From the NCBI RefSeq assembly GCF_945859705.1, contig NC_079134.1:52134402-52198401 (forward strand): DNA of 64,000 bases, written 5' to 3'. The stretch is from Episyrphus balteatus (lineage: Eukaryota; Arthropoda; Insecta; Diptera; Syrphidae). Positions 34,382-45,588 of this stretch are shown here, one piece after another. The position numbers and the translations under genes are program-made. The notes beneath the pieces were generated by a model that worked only from the letters and a program-made list of their open reading frames with translations, was not told where the DNA came from and made no database searches. How positions within the stretch are numbered: position 1 is the stretch's first letter; each line of letters opens with the position of its first letter.

Positions 34382-36109
34382 AATTTTTTCTTATACAATG
34401 AACGAAATTCAAGTTAGCAGAGCATAGTACCTAAATAATTTAAGTTTGAGTTACTTAACCCTTTCGCGACACAATTCAGGTGATGAAGTTACAGAACTTT
34501 TTCGTATAGGAATTAGCTAAGAAGTTTAAAAAGTTATAAATCTCAAAAATAATGGAGAGATTTTAAGCATTTCTGAACTTCTGATGGAAGACATGTGTGC
34601 CGTTCGTTGAGAAAGGGTTAACTAGCACTTAATAACCTAATTGGGACTTCTTTAAGATCCAAGTGTGTGCTTACTTGTAGGACATCAAAGATAGGGCCCT
34701 GAGCATTCATTTTCAAAGGCGATCTTTCAAGGCAATCCTAAAGTAGAGGCGGATATAGAAAATTGCCAAATAAAACAAATGCAATTAAAACATTAAAGTT
34801 CGCCTCAGACATAGAACAATTCAAAATCGGGAGGCTTGAAGAGGTTTTTTGAGCTCATGCCAGCGAAAACCACATGTGGAGCCTAAAACAATGCGTCACG
34901 CGCATTAAAGTGGGTAAGTTTTGGTCCCATTTAAAACGTCTTGCAGATTAGTTGTCATCAAACTTATTCGGTATCGTTCCGAAAGACGTCGAAAGAGATA
35001 GTGCCTCGAACATAAAAAGGGTTTTTTAAAAGAAGGGTCATTGGATTATTTTTGAGAATTTTTGACGTAACAACTTAACTTATTAATTGATGAACAGAAA
35101 AAAGTGTGACCCAACCTCATGTTCTACTTTCTGTTAGCAGTGCGATTGATTGCAATTTCATTTAACATGAATACAAAAATCTACTATAGCTCATTTGATA
35201 GGTTATATAATAAAAGTGAATACTTAGAAAGCATTTTTAGCTTTAGTTTTCGAAATATGAATTTTCGAAAACACCTATTTTTAGGGAGATTTTTGAATGG
35301 TTTATTATTTTTAGGAATTTTCGAAAGCTTGTGCAAAAAAATGGATTTCTTAAATGATTTCTTAACGAGAGCGGGGGACCGAATCAAGAAATTTCGTAAC
35401 GAAAAAACCTAAAACCCACTCTCGGGTGGTTCGCTTCGTTTAACATTTATGTATAGGTGCGACTGTCGAAGCCAGCACGGATCGAGACCAGCGAGAACAA
35501 AACACCTTTGGAAGATCGTTTGCTGACACCAGGCACCAGTGAGGGAAGTACCGTCCTTTAAAAATAGTAACTTTTTTTGTAGGTGTCGTACAGATATAGT
35601 TAATGCGTATTTTTAAAGGTGATATGATAAGCTTTCCAATGGTATAAAATTTATTATAAGTTGTCAAATAAAAAACTGGACCAAATCGAGATGAAAGGAA
35701 AAAAAATTGCCATAGTGAGAACTGCTAATTTTTAATTTAATTAATTTTAATTATTTTTTATTGCTTTTTTTTATTTTACCGATCTTACAGACATCCGTTT
35801 TTTTCTTTTTATATTAATTGTAACTTGAATTAATGTAAAAAAAAAATAAATTGCAGGACTGGGGTCGCACGTACTTGCTCTTATGCTTAAAGTAACTATA
35901 ATGTTAAAGCTTTTTTGAAGAAATTTCATAAGTAGTATAAAAAAATTAAATCTGTTTTTATAATTAATTAAACTCCGTTTTAAATTATCTTAAAAAAAAA
36001 AAAATATGCCATTTTATTTCTAGTATAAAAAGGTATTTTTAGAAAAAAAATTTCGAAAATTGTAGGAGCCGTTTTTTAAAAAAATAATTTTTTATGTATA
36101 AAAATTTTT
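34382..36109. other. Unassigned non-coding sequence
   Basis: 34,430-35,000 and 35,380-35,560 are less AT-rich than neighbours but show no recognisable product. Opposite-strand ORFs overlap at 35,119-35,412 without family signature. Confidence 0.4.
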
Positions 36110-36725
36110 TAACATTTTTCAAAAAATTGATTTTTCAAAAAAAAATTTTGAAATATTTTTTAAAAATCCAAAAATGCGTTTTTTGAAAATTTTCTAAATG
36201 TTTAATATTATTCTTACTTACACACGTTTGTATAAAAATTTTCATTTAAATCGGGTTAATGTTGTACGAGATATTCAGAAACGAAAAAAACCGTTCTATG
36301 ACAGGTACCGTTAATAACGGTACAAAAAATATTTTTTTTATTTAAAAAGTTGGCCCTTATGTGTAGAACTACACACAAAAATTTTTATCAAAATTGTTAG
36401 AGCCGTTTTTGAACAAAATTAATTTTACTATTTCTGTTATATGGCAGGTACCGTTAGTTTTGGTCATAAAAAAAAAATTTCAATTTCCCCTCTAGGGAAT
36501 CACCAAAAACTGCTAACTACCAAGTTTGAAGAAAATCACTTCACTCGTTTAGGCTGCAGCTCCAGATAGAGACAGACACACAGACAGACAGACAGACAGA
36601 CAGAATTGCCGGACCCACTTTTTTGGCATTCTCCATCATCGTAATGTCATGTAAAATTGTTATCTCGAGTTCGATTTTTTTTATGAATCCTAAACTTGCC
36701 CTATAGTACCTATATCGCAAGTAAA
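36110..36725 (-). repeat. Dispersed repeat, family A, copy 2
   Basis: Inverted counterpart of 395-870, better preserved. On the minus strand it reads, in order, GGTACTATAGGGCAAG, ACTCGAGATAACAATTTTAC, a GTGGGTCCGGCAAT block, a GTCT microsatellite, CTTGGTAGTTAGCAGT, and GATTCCCTAGAGG. A palindromic TACCGTTAATAACGGTA core lies near 36,305-36,321. Confidence 0.8.
36569..36604 (-). repeat. (GTCT)n microsatellite inside family A repeat
   Basis: A (CAGA)n run on the plus strand, about nine units with one CA interruption. Its position inside the dispersed repeat matches the shorter GTCTGTC run at about 517-535 in the other copy. Confidence 0.9.
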
Positions 36726-39700
36726 AATGGAATTAATGTCAAAGAAAAAAAAATATGAATAAAAATAAATATATAATTATAAGTTCATAAGTTGATAAAC
36801 AATATACCTAATGCAATAGCACTACCGCGGCAGTCCTCGAGTGCCATTTTTTTTTATTTATCGCTATTGTACCTAAAAAACAATGCTCCAGCTTGCAAAA
36901 TTTAAACTCTCCCAATACTAATAAAATAATTAATTTTTTTATAAAACAACTTGCTTATCATCGGATGAAACTTATAATTTAAATTAAATGTCTTAAACCC
37001 AAAAATTGTTTAAAAAGTTTTCAACTTTTTGTTGAAGGAAGAGTTTTAAAAGGACGATTGTCCTTAAAATTTTGTTTTCTTTAGTTACAAAATTGCTTAT
37101 CATTGCGGAAGTGCAGATTTTTTCTTAATAAAATCAACCGACGACGTTTCTCATTAAAACCCATGATAAAGCAGGTAATTGATTTGATTCATTCCCTTAA
37201 ACTTCTATTCCCGTTGATCTAATTTTCACAATTTTTTTTTTCTTTTACTTCTTAATCACTTGCCTATAGAAAACCCTCTTCTGTAGATCTCCTCTTAAAT
37301 TCTGAAATTCCTTAGAGCCTTTACTTTATTTCTTTTTATTTTTATTATTATTTTTTTTTTTCAATAAAAAATCACTTTATAGAAAACTTAATTCAATTCA
37401 AAGGCTGCAGAAGCTCAATCAATTTCAACATTTTATTAAAACTTAATGAAGCAGAATCGATTATGCGTGCCTTGCGTAGCAACCTCATCCCACGTCTCTT
37501 CGTCGTCTACATCCATCTACCAGTCGAGTCCGGTAGTTAACGAGAAAAATCGATCGATTTTTCTAAAGCACATGCGGTCGTATAGTCATTGTCGTCGTAG
37601 TGTTCTTCGCTGTCTTGGAAAGTCCTATTCCCACAGAGCTTTATTGCGGTTTAATATATGCCTGTGATGCCTGACGCAACACCCCTGCTGGTACATTTGC
37701 TGCCAAAGGTTACAAAACTACAAAGGTATACGAGAGCATAATTGGTGGTGTTTCCGTTTCCCATTCTTTTAAAGGACTAACTTTGCCGTTAAAAAACAAT
37801 TTCCAGCTGCTGTTGGCAAATGAAAGCAATTGAAAATTTTTTTTTTTTTTTGTTTGCCTCCCGCCTCCTGTGTTGAGTTTTATTTTTGTTTTTTTTTTAT
37901 TTTTTTAAGAATGCTTGAGTTTTTTATGTGCTGTGTGTTTGTTGAGTCAAATTGTTAAAATTTTCAATTGCCCTTTGAAAATTTGTTTTTCGTAAGTTGC
38001 AAGTTTCACATTTACATATACGGCCAACAAAACTGCATGCAGTTTCTGAGAAGGAGCATGCTGCTGGAATCCGTATTCATTTTTTCGAATGCATTGTGCC
38101 GTTGAATCGTACGCTTCTATGATCCTAAATTTGTTTTGTTATTTTTACTTATATTTTTTGTTTGTTTTTTGTGACTTTCAGGGGAAAGTGGTTAAAAAAT
38201 AATAAACACCATTGAAATAAAACTCGGAGGGTAAGACAAGGCGTGGGAAATTTACTCTGAGAAGTAGGTTCCTACTTAAAAATAATATTTTCAGTTAGGT
38301 TTACGATGATGATAGGAATACCTACTCTCCCTAATTAAATTTAAAATGTGAGAAGTGAGATGGGAGTATACGGAAGTCTATAAATAGACCAAAGACAACA
38401 GGAAAGAAAATTAAAAGATTTTTATTCAAAATTAAATTAAAAATACATTTTACTTTGAAGAAATAAACAATCGAAAATAATGCTATGTTAAATCGTGGTG
38501 TAATTCAGCTTCAGCTTCAAGGTCATGTTGAAGATCGTAAGTTAGCTTTCTTGGAATGTCTAAGGAAATTTAAAATGTTTATAAAGTGGATTTTTACTTC
38601 TAGATTGTCTAAGACATTTAACATTTAAACAGGTTGTATTTAAAATTGTTACAGAAAGAGTTTTTACATTTGTGTAAAAGTTAAAGTTCTCTGAGACTAA
38701 CAGATAAATAATTTTTTGTACCTAAAGTGGACAAATGACAAAAGTTTTTTTTGAAAAGATTTAAAAAAAAAAAAATATTTGGAGGTGTCCGCAAGTCGCG
38801 ATTTTCAAGGTCAAAGCGCGAAATGGAGATTTTCAAAATTAGCAATAATAAACAATGGTATTATATACACATATGATCCATGACTTCGAGGTATTTTTTA
38901 ATGCTGATGCCAAAAAATCTAAAAACAAGACAATCTGACGTCTCTGAAAAAAGTTATAATTCTTTTTCATCTTTCAACCCATATTATTATAACAGTTGCA
39001 AATTTACTACCGAAAAACCCTTAAAAGTTATGGGAGAGAGACCAGATTTTGCATGAAGGTTTTCATATCCATTATCATTTAGAATCAAAACAATGCAATG
39101 AAAAAAACATTCATATCTATGAAAAATTGGTATTTTTTGAGAAAAGGGGAAATTTTGGGATATGCACTAAAAACATCCTGGTACAATCTTGGAATTAGTG
39201 CTAATAGGCTATTTTTTTTTTGTTTCTATCTTTGTTTGGATATTCTATAACTTATGTCAAAAATCTAAAAAAATCTCAAACAAACAAACGATGGCGGTTT
39301 GAATTTTGAAAAAAAGTTATTTTTGGGGATTTTAGGGAATATCCACTTTGTCAGTACCTACAAAATTTGTTTTTTTTTTTATTGCGTGTATGTATTGTAC
39401 ACATAAATCAAAGTGGAGAAACGGTGTCAAGTAGTTTTATAGGTACGTCTATCGTAAAATTTAAGCGTTTTAGACGATTTTTCAGACTTCCTATAAAATA
39501 AAAGAATCTGCTCTAAAATTTTTTTGATGGGTGGACAGGGACACGAATTAGACAAGTTTGGCTCAAAAATTTTGAGGTCGCAGTTTTGGCTTCACGGGAC
39601 TTAAATATTTATCTGTTTATAAATTGTTATTATAAACACAATAGAATATTTACCGAGTCACTGGCCAAGGTACTGTGAAGTATCAGTACGACTACCAAGA

Positions 39701-41582
39701 TTTGGCATTTTAGAGAATTGAAGTGAAAAACCCTTAGGTACTGCTTTAAAGCATTTAGATATTAAAATAATAAGAAAAAGATTTCTGGAAGAGCATTTTT
39801 ACCAATTTATAAGCAGAGTTTCAAAATTAGCTCATACTTTTTTCGATCAAAGTCATACCAACTGATTTGAGGGGAATAATTTTTTTTTCTAAACTGGTAT
39901 AAGGAAAAAATGTCCTTTATTTTGGTCGCAAAAAAAGTAAAAAACCGCTAACGAGAATTCATTATTCCTGTGGCTCCGTTTACAGACAGGCAGACTAAAT
40001 ATATTGAACGAACTTTTTTGTATTCTCAAGTTTAGTTTTTGATTATTTAAACACAGTCAACTGAAAAAAATATACAGATAAAACCTTTTGATAAGTATAA
40101 AATGTATTTTCGTTTGTATTTTTGTCCATTAATTTTTAATGAACCCGCTGCTGGGTGTGGTATACTGTACTTTAACCTCAATGTTTATCAATCTATCAGG
40201 AAAACAGAAAATAAAATAGAATCTCTTTTGTATGTTATTTAAAACAAAAAACCACCGAACCGTAATAAAACTTCGCTCACAAAACTGATCACAAGTTGTT
40301 ATTTCCCATTCCCTCATCAAATGTCAAATCGAATAAAATCAAAGAATCGAAAAATCGAATTCAAGAACCGAAAAAAAAAAAAAACTAAACTAAAATTCTA
40401 AAGGCATGAATCCAATGAAAATAATTTAAAAGCCGTAAACAAACTATGTACCTACCCACGACGTAATGGTTTTTTTTTACCCATATCCTTCTGTTTTTGA
40501 ATACCAAAATGCTCTGATACAAATGGATCCAAAAAAAAAAAAACAAACAGTTCCCAAGCCTTCTATAAACTCTTAAAATTCTCCCCAACCTTATTCTGAT
40601 GAATATAACCAAAAATAAAAAAAAAAAGAAAACAACAACCCTGACAATACATTCAAGTTCAAAAAATTTGCATTCATAAAACCGAAACCGACGACGAACT
40701 AAAATGCTTCGCCTCTTTTGTTTTTGTTGTTGTTGTAGCTGATTTTGAGCTTTGTATTGTTTTGCTGATTTTTTTTTGTGCTAAAAAACCATTGAACGAA
40801 TAATGTCTTTGCCACTGTTTTTTCATGTCGTTGATCCTTTTCGTCAAACTTTATTATTCTTACGAGGCAAACAAAAAATAAAATGTTAGCAAAAAATTTA
40901 CGATTTGCTTTCTTTGTTCTGATATATACGCAGTACTAACCTCTATTTTCTTCCAAAATGTTGTTTCACTATAAACCACAATATAACTTCTGGCAATCAT
41001 AACGATAATAAATAATTTAACCATGGGATGGGTCGGGCGTGAATATATTTTGTCCTGAAATTTCACAAAAAAGTTTACCCTGTCTATCAATGCAAAGTTT
41101 TATTATCGTTTTATGATTTCTTTTTTTCTTGACGTTATTGTTGTTGTTGTTAATGTCGTAGTTTAGTTCCTAACAATGCTCCAGACGTTCCTTGTTTCCG
41201 TTGCAATGAAAAAAGCGGAGTTTTGTGTAGAAACATGGAAGATTTTATTTAATCTTGTCGTAAATTATAGGGAACACTATCTACTTTTGTTTAAAATAGG
41301 AGATTGTAAAAAAGAATAAAACTCACGTTTAGTGCGGTTTTGGGTGGTAATAACTTGTTGTTTTGTTTTTTGATGTCGCCTGAAGTCTTATAGTAGTATT
41401 GTTAGATAAAAGTTTTACTTTGATAAGATTTAAGTTGACTAGTAAAAAAGAGGTACTTAATGAATTATTAGATTGCCAATGAAACTATTGATAATTTTTT
41501 TTTTCGGCTTGGACCCTGAACAAAAGTCATTTCAGAACATAAGCCAAACGAGTCCTAGGCCCATTTGTTAAAATATTTTACC
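36726..41582. other. Unassigned non-coding sequence
   Basis: 37,440-37,700 is a less AT-rich, complex stretch that may be regulatory or untranslated DNA; nothing identifies a gene. At about 39,905-40,000 a minus-strand fragment resembles family A (AACGAG.. CTCC.. CAGACAGGCAGAC). The rest is AT-rich with no product recognised. Confidence 0.4.
37543..37564. promoter_or_regulatory. Perfect 22-bp palindrome around ATCGATCGAT
   Basis: The plus strand reads AAAAATCGATCGATTTTT plus two more matched bases on each side. CGAT-type words are bound in flies by factors such as DREF and BEAF-32 (established for TATCGATA and CGATA). Function here is inference only. Confidence 0.3.
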
Positions 41583-41590
41583 GTGTAAGC

Positions 41591-43014
41591 CAGGGCCGTC
41601 TTTAACTATCCTGGGGCCCTTGGGCCCACAAGAATTTGGGGCCCTTTTGGAAAGTAAAATAAGTACAATGGTTGGCTTAAAGGCAATGGTTATGGTTAAA
41701 AAGGGGTGCCAATATATCGTTCCATATAAAGTACCTAGTGTCTTTATTATTGACAGGGGGTGCCAATAATACGTGCATTGAGACATCAATCGTTGCCACT
41801 GCCAAAATTGTACTTTTTATACTGCCAATAATTATACCCTGTATCCGTTATAAGTTTCAGTTTGAAGATTTGGAAAAAAAGAGCTCAAACGGATTGATAG
41901 ATTTGCTAAAAACTCGGCAAAGACGATTTGTGCGTAATTTCCAAGAGCGGTTTTTTTTAATTTTTTGTTTTTTATTTTAATGTCTCCTTTGCAACGGATA
42001 TCTCCAATATAAAGATTTCGAGATAATGCAATTTTCTCAAAAACGGATAACGATTTTGCTTTGAAAAAAAACATGTAATGCTGCAAATAAGGCCGCACAT
42101 TTGAAAGAAGAAAAATATTTTTTTTGGACCGTTATTAACGGTCCCTACTTGCCATAGAACCGATTTCTTAATGTAAACGACACAACCGATTTTAATGAAA
42201 ATTTAGACATAAAAAAGGTTTAAACTGATATTAAAATTAAGAAAACTTAAAAAAAAATTTTTTAATTTTTGGATTTACCTAAAAAAAATATTTTTTTTTT
42301 TTTGAAAAACAATTCCTTTTAAAGTTATTTAATGAATTTTATGTGTAAGTCTTTAAATTCGAGAGCAATTCGCAATGCAAATTAAAAAATGGTGCCAACC
42401 ATTGTACCATGGCGTTTTCCATTAAAACAAAACATTGATGTAACGTCGACGAGCCGGCAAAAGTTTTTTCTTAAACGTTTTCCAACGGAAAAAGTATTGT
42501 TGTTTTTTTGCCGACGAATTGATTCTTTTTTCGTCTTTTAATGCAAATCTACACATATTTTTACACTGATTTTAACACGCACTACAAGTTTGACAGTTTT
42601 GCAAACTTAAAACGAAATTATTATTTTAGGAAAAAGATAATGGAAGAGAATTCGTTGTTATTATTAATAAATAATAAATAATCTTACCTACAGTGGAAAA
42701 AAAAGATATTTTTCTTGTTTTTTGAAAATATTATTGTCTTATTTTTTTTTTTTTTTTTTTGAAAATTGAATTTGGGTTTGGTCGTTTGGATTTAAAATTT
42801 TGTCAGCATACAACGCCACATAATTTGTTTTCCTTTTGAAAACATATTGTTTGGATGCCACATAAAAATTAATATTTTTTGTAGATGATCTGGCCGACAA
42901 AAATGCTTTGAGAATAAAAGAAGTGTGAGATAAATTTGCGTACCTTCGGGGCCCCCCTGAGAATGGGGGCCCTGGGCACGGGCCCCGTGTGCCCTTATGG
43001 TAAAGACGGCATTG
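41591..43014. mobile_element. hAT-type element with 8-bp target duplication
   Basis: 1,424 bp. The left end is CAGGGCCGTCTTTAACTATC and the right end read inward is CAATGCCGTCTTTACCATAA; both continue into GGGCCC-rich subterminal sequence. GTGTAAGC flanks both sides perfectly (41,583-41,590 and 43,015-43,022). No transposase was recognised. The interior (about 42,000-42,320) includes a stretch related to family A, with a palindromic ACCGTTATTAACGGT. Confidence 0.9.
42110..42215 (+). repeat. Family A-related core inside the hAT element
   Basis: Contains GACCGTTATTAACGGTCC near 42,127 followed by TTGCCATAGAACCGATTTCT. This parallels the ACGGTACCTGTCATAGAACG block of family A at 760 and of the minus-strand copy near 36,300. 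It suggests an older dispersed repeat trapped within, or shared by, the hAT element. Confidence 0.5.
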
Positions 43015-43022
43015 GTGTAAGC

Positions 43023-43972
43023 TTGAATCAGAGTTGAACAACAGCTAATCCGCCTTAATCACTGAACTAAAAACCTGAGCCAAGAATAAACTAGGTTCAT
43101 TCAAATAAACCTTATATTTGAAATTTTTAAAGAAGTATTTTCTATTTCATTTCTGACATTTTTATAGTTTCGAAATATTTTGAAACAATTCAATTGATTT
43201 TCGTATAAATTATCTCTCTGTCTGAATTGAAGTAGGTATGTAGATTTTTCAGATAGATTACCCTATAAAGTTAATTTAATTAACTGAATGAATATGTCAA
43301 ATGCATACTCACTTATAAAATTTATTATTGATTGTTTTAAAACTCTTGCCACTTCAATTTCCAAACTATAGATACTTCTACAAAGTGCGACATTTATTCC
43401 CTTCCTCCAAACATTATTTTGTGATTTTCTTTTCCTTCAATAAAAGTGACATTGACTTCTCACTCGTTATGAAACGAATTAAGGTTCCATTAAAAAATTG
43501 GAAAGTTGAGTAATTAAATTGAACATGTGACGGAAGTGAAGTAGCAAAATGACATAATTAATTGGTTTAATTCTGCATTATAATCGTTTTCTTTTATCGA
43601 TTAAAAAATACATTTTCTGATGAGTAATTAAACATGTGATGCGAGGAGTCAGTACCTACACAAAAAAGGAATTATTTCAAATGAATTCTTTCATTATAAA
43701 TGTCAGTATCATGGTTTTATAAAAAAATGAAATTTAGCATTTGACCACTATGAAAGTTTCTATCATTGTAAGATTTTCATAGCAAGGATCACCTAGCATG
43801 GATTCACAAATTGATTGACTTCTAAATAGTTGTATGAAATTTCGCTGAAAATTACTTTGTCATTTCAAAATCAATTTATTTATCTAACATTTTGCTTATT
43901 TTTATTAGGAATTTACTAGAATTTATTTCACTGACTGTAAATATGGTCAAAATAATGGTCCCTTCATATACA
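43023..43972. other. Unassigned AT-rich non-coding sequence
   Basis: Nothing recognised between the hAT and Tc1-type elements. Confidence 0.5.
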
Positions 43973-43974
43973 TA

Positions 43975-44383
43975 CACTTCGCGTCACTTGAATAGAAACA
44001 ACATTTTTTCTTTAGAAAATAGCGATTGGCGCTTTGGTGAGGTAACTTAGTAGATTTTTGGTTTTGCATTTTCAAAGAGGAACTTTTAACAAACAATGTT
44101 GTAAAATCAAAAAACCCAAAACAGAAACCGTATGGCTTCTAGTTGCGTTTTTTCGCATTACCTCACAAAAAACAGTGTTTTTTTTGCGTCACTTGAATAG
44201 AAACAAGCTCTTAAATTAGACAAAAATGATGAAAAATCATGGAAAATACTAATTATAGTAAAGCAATATTAAGCTTTGACATTATTTGCACATTATAACC
44301 AATTATGAGCTACGAGCTACCAATAGGCACCACAGAAAATGCATAAATAGCAGCTAACATTGGAAATGCACCTGCACTATGCA
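43975..44383 (+). repeat. Left terminal inverted repeat of the Tc1-type element
   Basis: About 409 bp. Outer and inner copies of the 20-bp motif start at 43,981 and 44,186. The inner boundary is where similarity to the right TIR fades, after AAATGCAC. Confidence 0.9.
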
Positions 44384-44882
44384 AAATCGAGAAAGATATT
44401 GGAAAATTTGCCAAATTTGGATGAGATAATTTTTAAAATATCGTAAACTAGTGATCAAATCAAAAAATAAGACATGTGAGACCCAAGTCACGAGCAGAGA
44501 AAAAAATAACTTAAAAACTAGCTGCAATTTTCTTCACTTTGCCGCTAAAATCGGTCAAAAACGTGGTGTTAGTGCGATGGAAACGTGTTGGTTTGTTCCA
44601 TCCTGGAAGTTATAAAAGGTGCACAACATTAAAAAAGCCTCAAAATGCAAAATAACAACATTTTAAGTTCTACTAAGATTACAAAAAAGTTAACTATTTT
44701 ATAGTTGCATTCGAACTGAAAAGTTGTGAGGTAAAGAGTGGTTTTTTAAAGGAAAACATACCAACTCAGATGGACCACGTTAATATTAGCCCTATTTCAT
44801 TGGTTTATAAAAGAATAACCTTTATCGCATCGCCAATAAAGGGCACTAAAATGTGTTATAGTAATACGCTTTGTTTTTATGA

Positions 44883-45033
44883 TGTGCAATAGCAAAATTG
44901 AAGCTTCACGCTTCAAAAACAGATGCTAACTTTTACAAAGAAATAATGGTAGAAGCTCTTGACAAGTTTAGGAACGTGGAAGAACAACCGTCTTAGAGAT
45001 TGCACAAGGATAGTTCAACAAAAAACAACGCAA
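44883..45033 (+). pseudogene. Possible Tc1 transposase remnant
   Basis: A 50-codon frame with one internal TAG (44,994-44,996) reads FYKEIMVEALDKF in its middle, followed by a stretch resembling the region before the second catalytic Asp of Tc1 transposases. In that family a short Y...L..L segment follows the VWG(A/C) motif and precedes a Q-D-N box. A TGA lies just upstream where the family usually has Trp. The similarity is short and judged by eye; position inside the element supports it. Confidence 0.35.
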
Positions 45034-45177
45034 TAAAACAAAAAAAAATGCATTCCGGATAAAAACGAAAGTTTATTTCACTTATTCTATCCTTAAATTG
45101 TAGAAAATGTCATTTTCTTAATTTGTAAGAAGTTACCAAACACTTTTATCACTTTCTCCAATTAGGTCCACGATTGT

Positions 45178-45586
45178 GTACAGTAGAAGTGCATTTTCAA
45201 TGTTAAATTCTATTTATGCATTTTCTTTGGTGCCTATTGGTAGCTCGTAGCCCATAATTGGTTATAATGTGCAAATAATGTCAACGCTTAATATTGCTTT
45301 ACTATAATAAGTGTTTTCCATGATTTTTCATCATTTTTATCTAATTTAAGAGCTTGTTTCTATTCAAGTGACGCAAAAAAAAACACTGTTTTCTGTGAGG
45401 TAATGCGAAAAAACGCAACTAGAAGCCATACGGTTTCTGTTTTGGGTTTTTTGTTTTTACAACATTGTTTGTTAAAAGTTCCTCTTTGGAAATGCAAAAC
45501 CAAAAATCTACTTAGTTACCTCACCAAAGCCCCAATCGCTATTTTCTAAGGAAAAAATGTTGTTTCTATTCAAGTGACGCGAAGTG
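45178..45586 (-). repeat. Right terminal inverted repeat of the Tc1-type element
   Basis: About 409 bp, complementary to the left TIR, with the 20-bp motif on the minus strand at 45,355-45,374 and 45,561-45,580. Differences from the left TIR are scattered substitutions and single-base indels. Confidence 0.9.
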
Positions 45587-45588
45587 TA

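Larger units (their letters stand above)
43975..45586. mobile_element. Tc1-type transposon with long IR/DR terminal repeats
   Basis: 1,612 bp bounded by CACTTCGCG...CGCGAAGTG with TA on each side (43,973-43,974 and 45,587-45,588), the Tc1/mariner target signature. Terminal inverted repeats of about 409 bp (43,975-44,383 and 45,178-45,586) match closely. Each TIR carries the motif GCGTCACTTGAATAGAAACA twice: 43,981 and 44,186 on the left, and complements ending 45,374 and 45,580 on the right, about 205 bp apart. This is the IR/DR arrangement known for some Tc1 families, where each motif is a transposase-binding site. About 794 bp of interior remains, shorter than the roughly 1-kb transposase of intact relatives, and has many stops. 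Confidence 0.92.

Noticed and set aside
38760..39600. Possible long element between GGAGGTGTCCGCAAG and a GAGGTCGCAG word
   Set aside because: The two ends do not form a convincing inverted or direct repeat.
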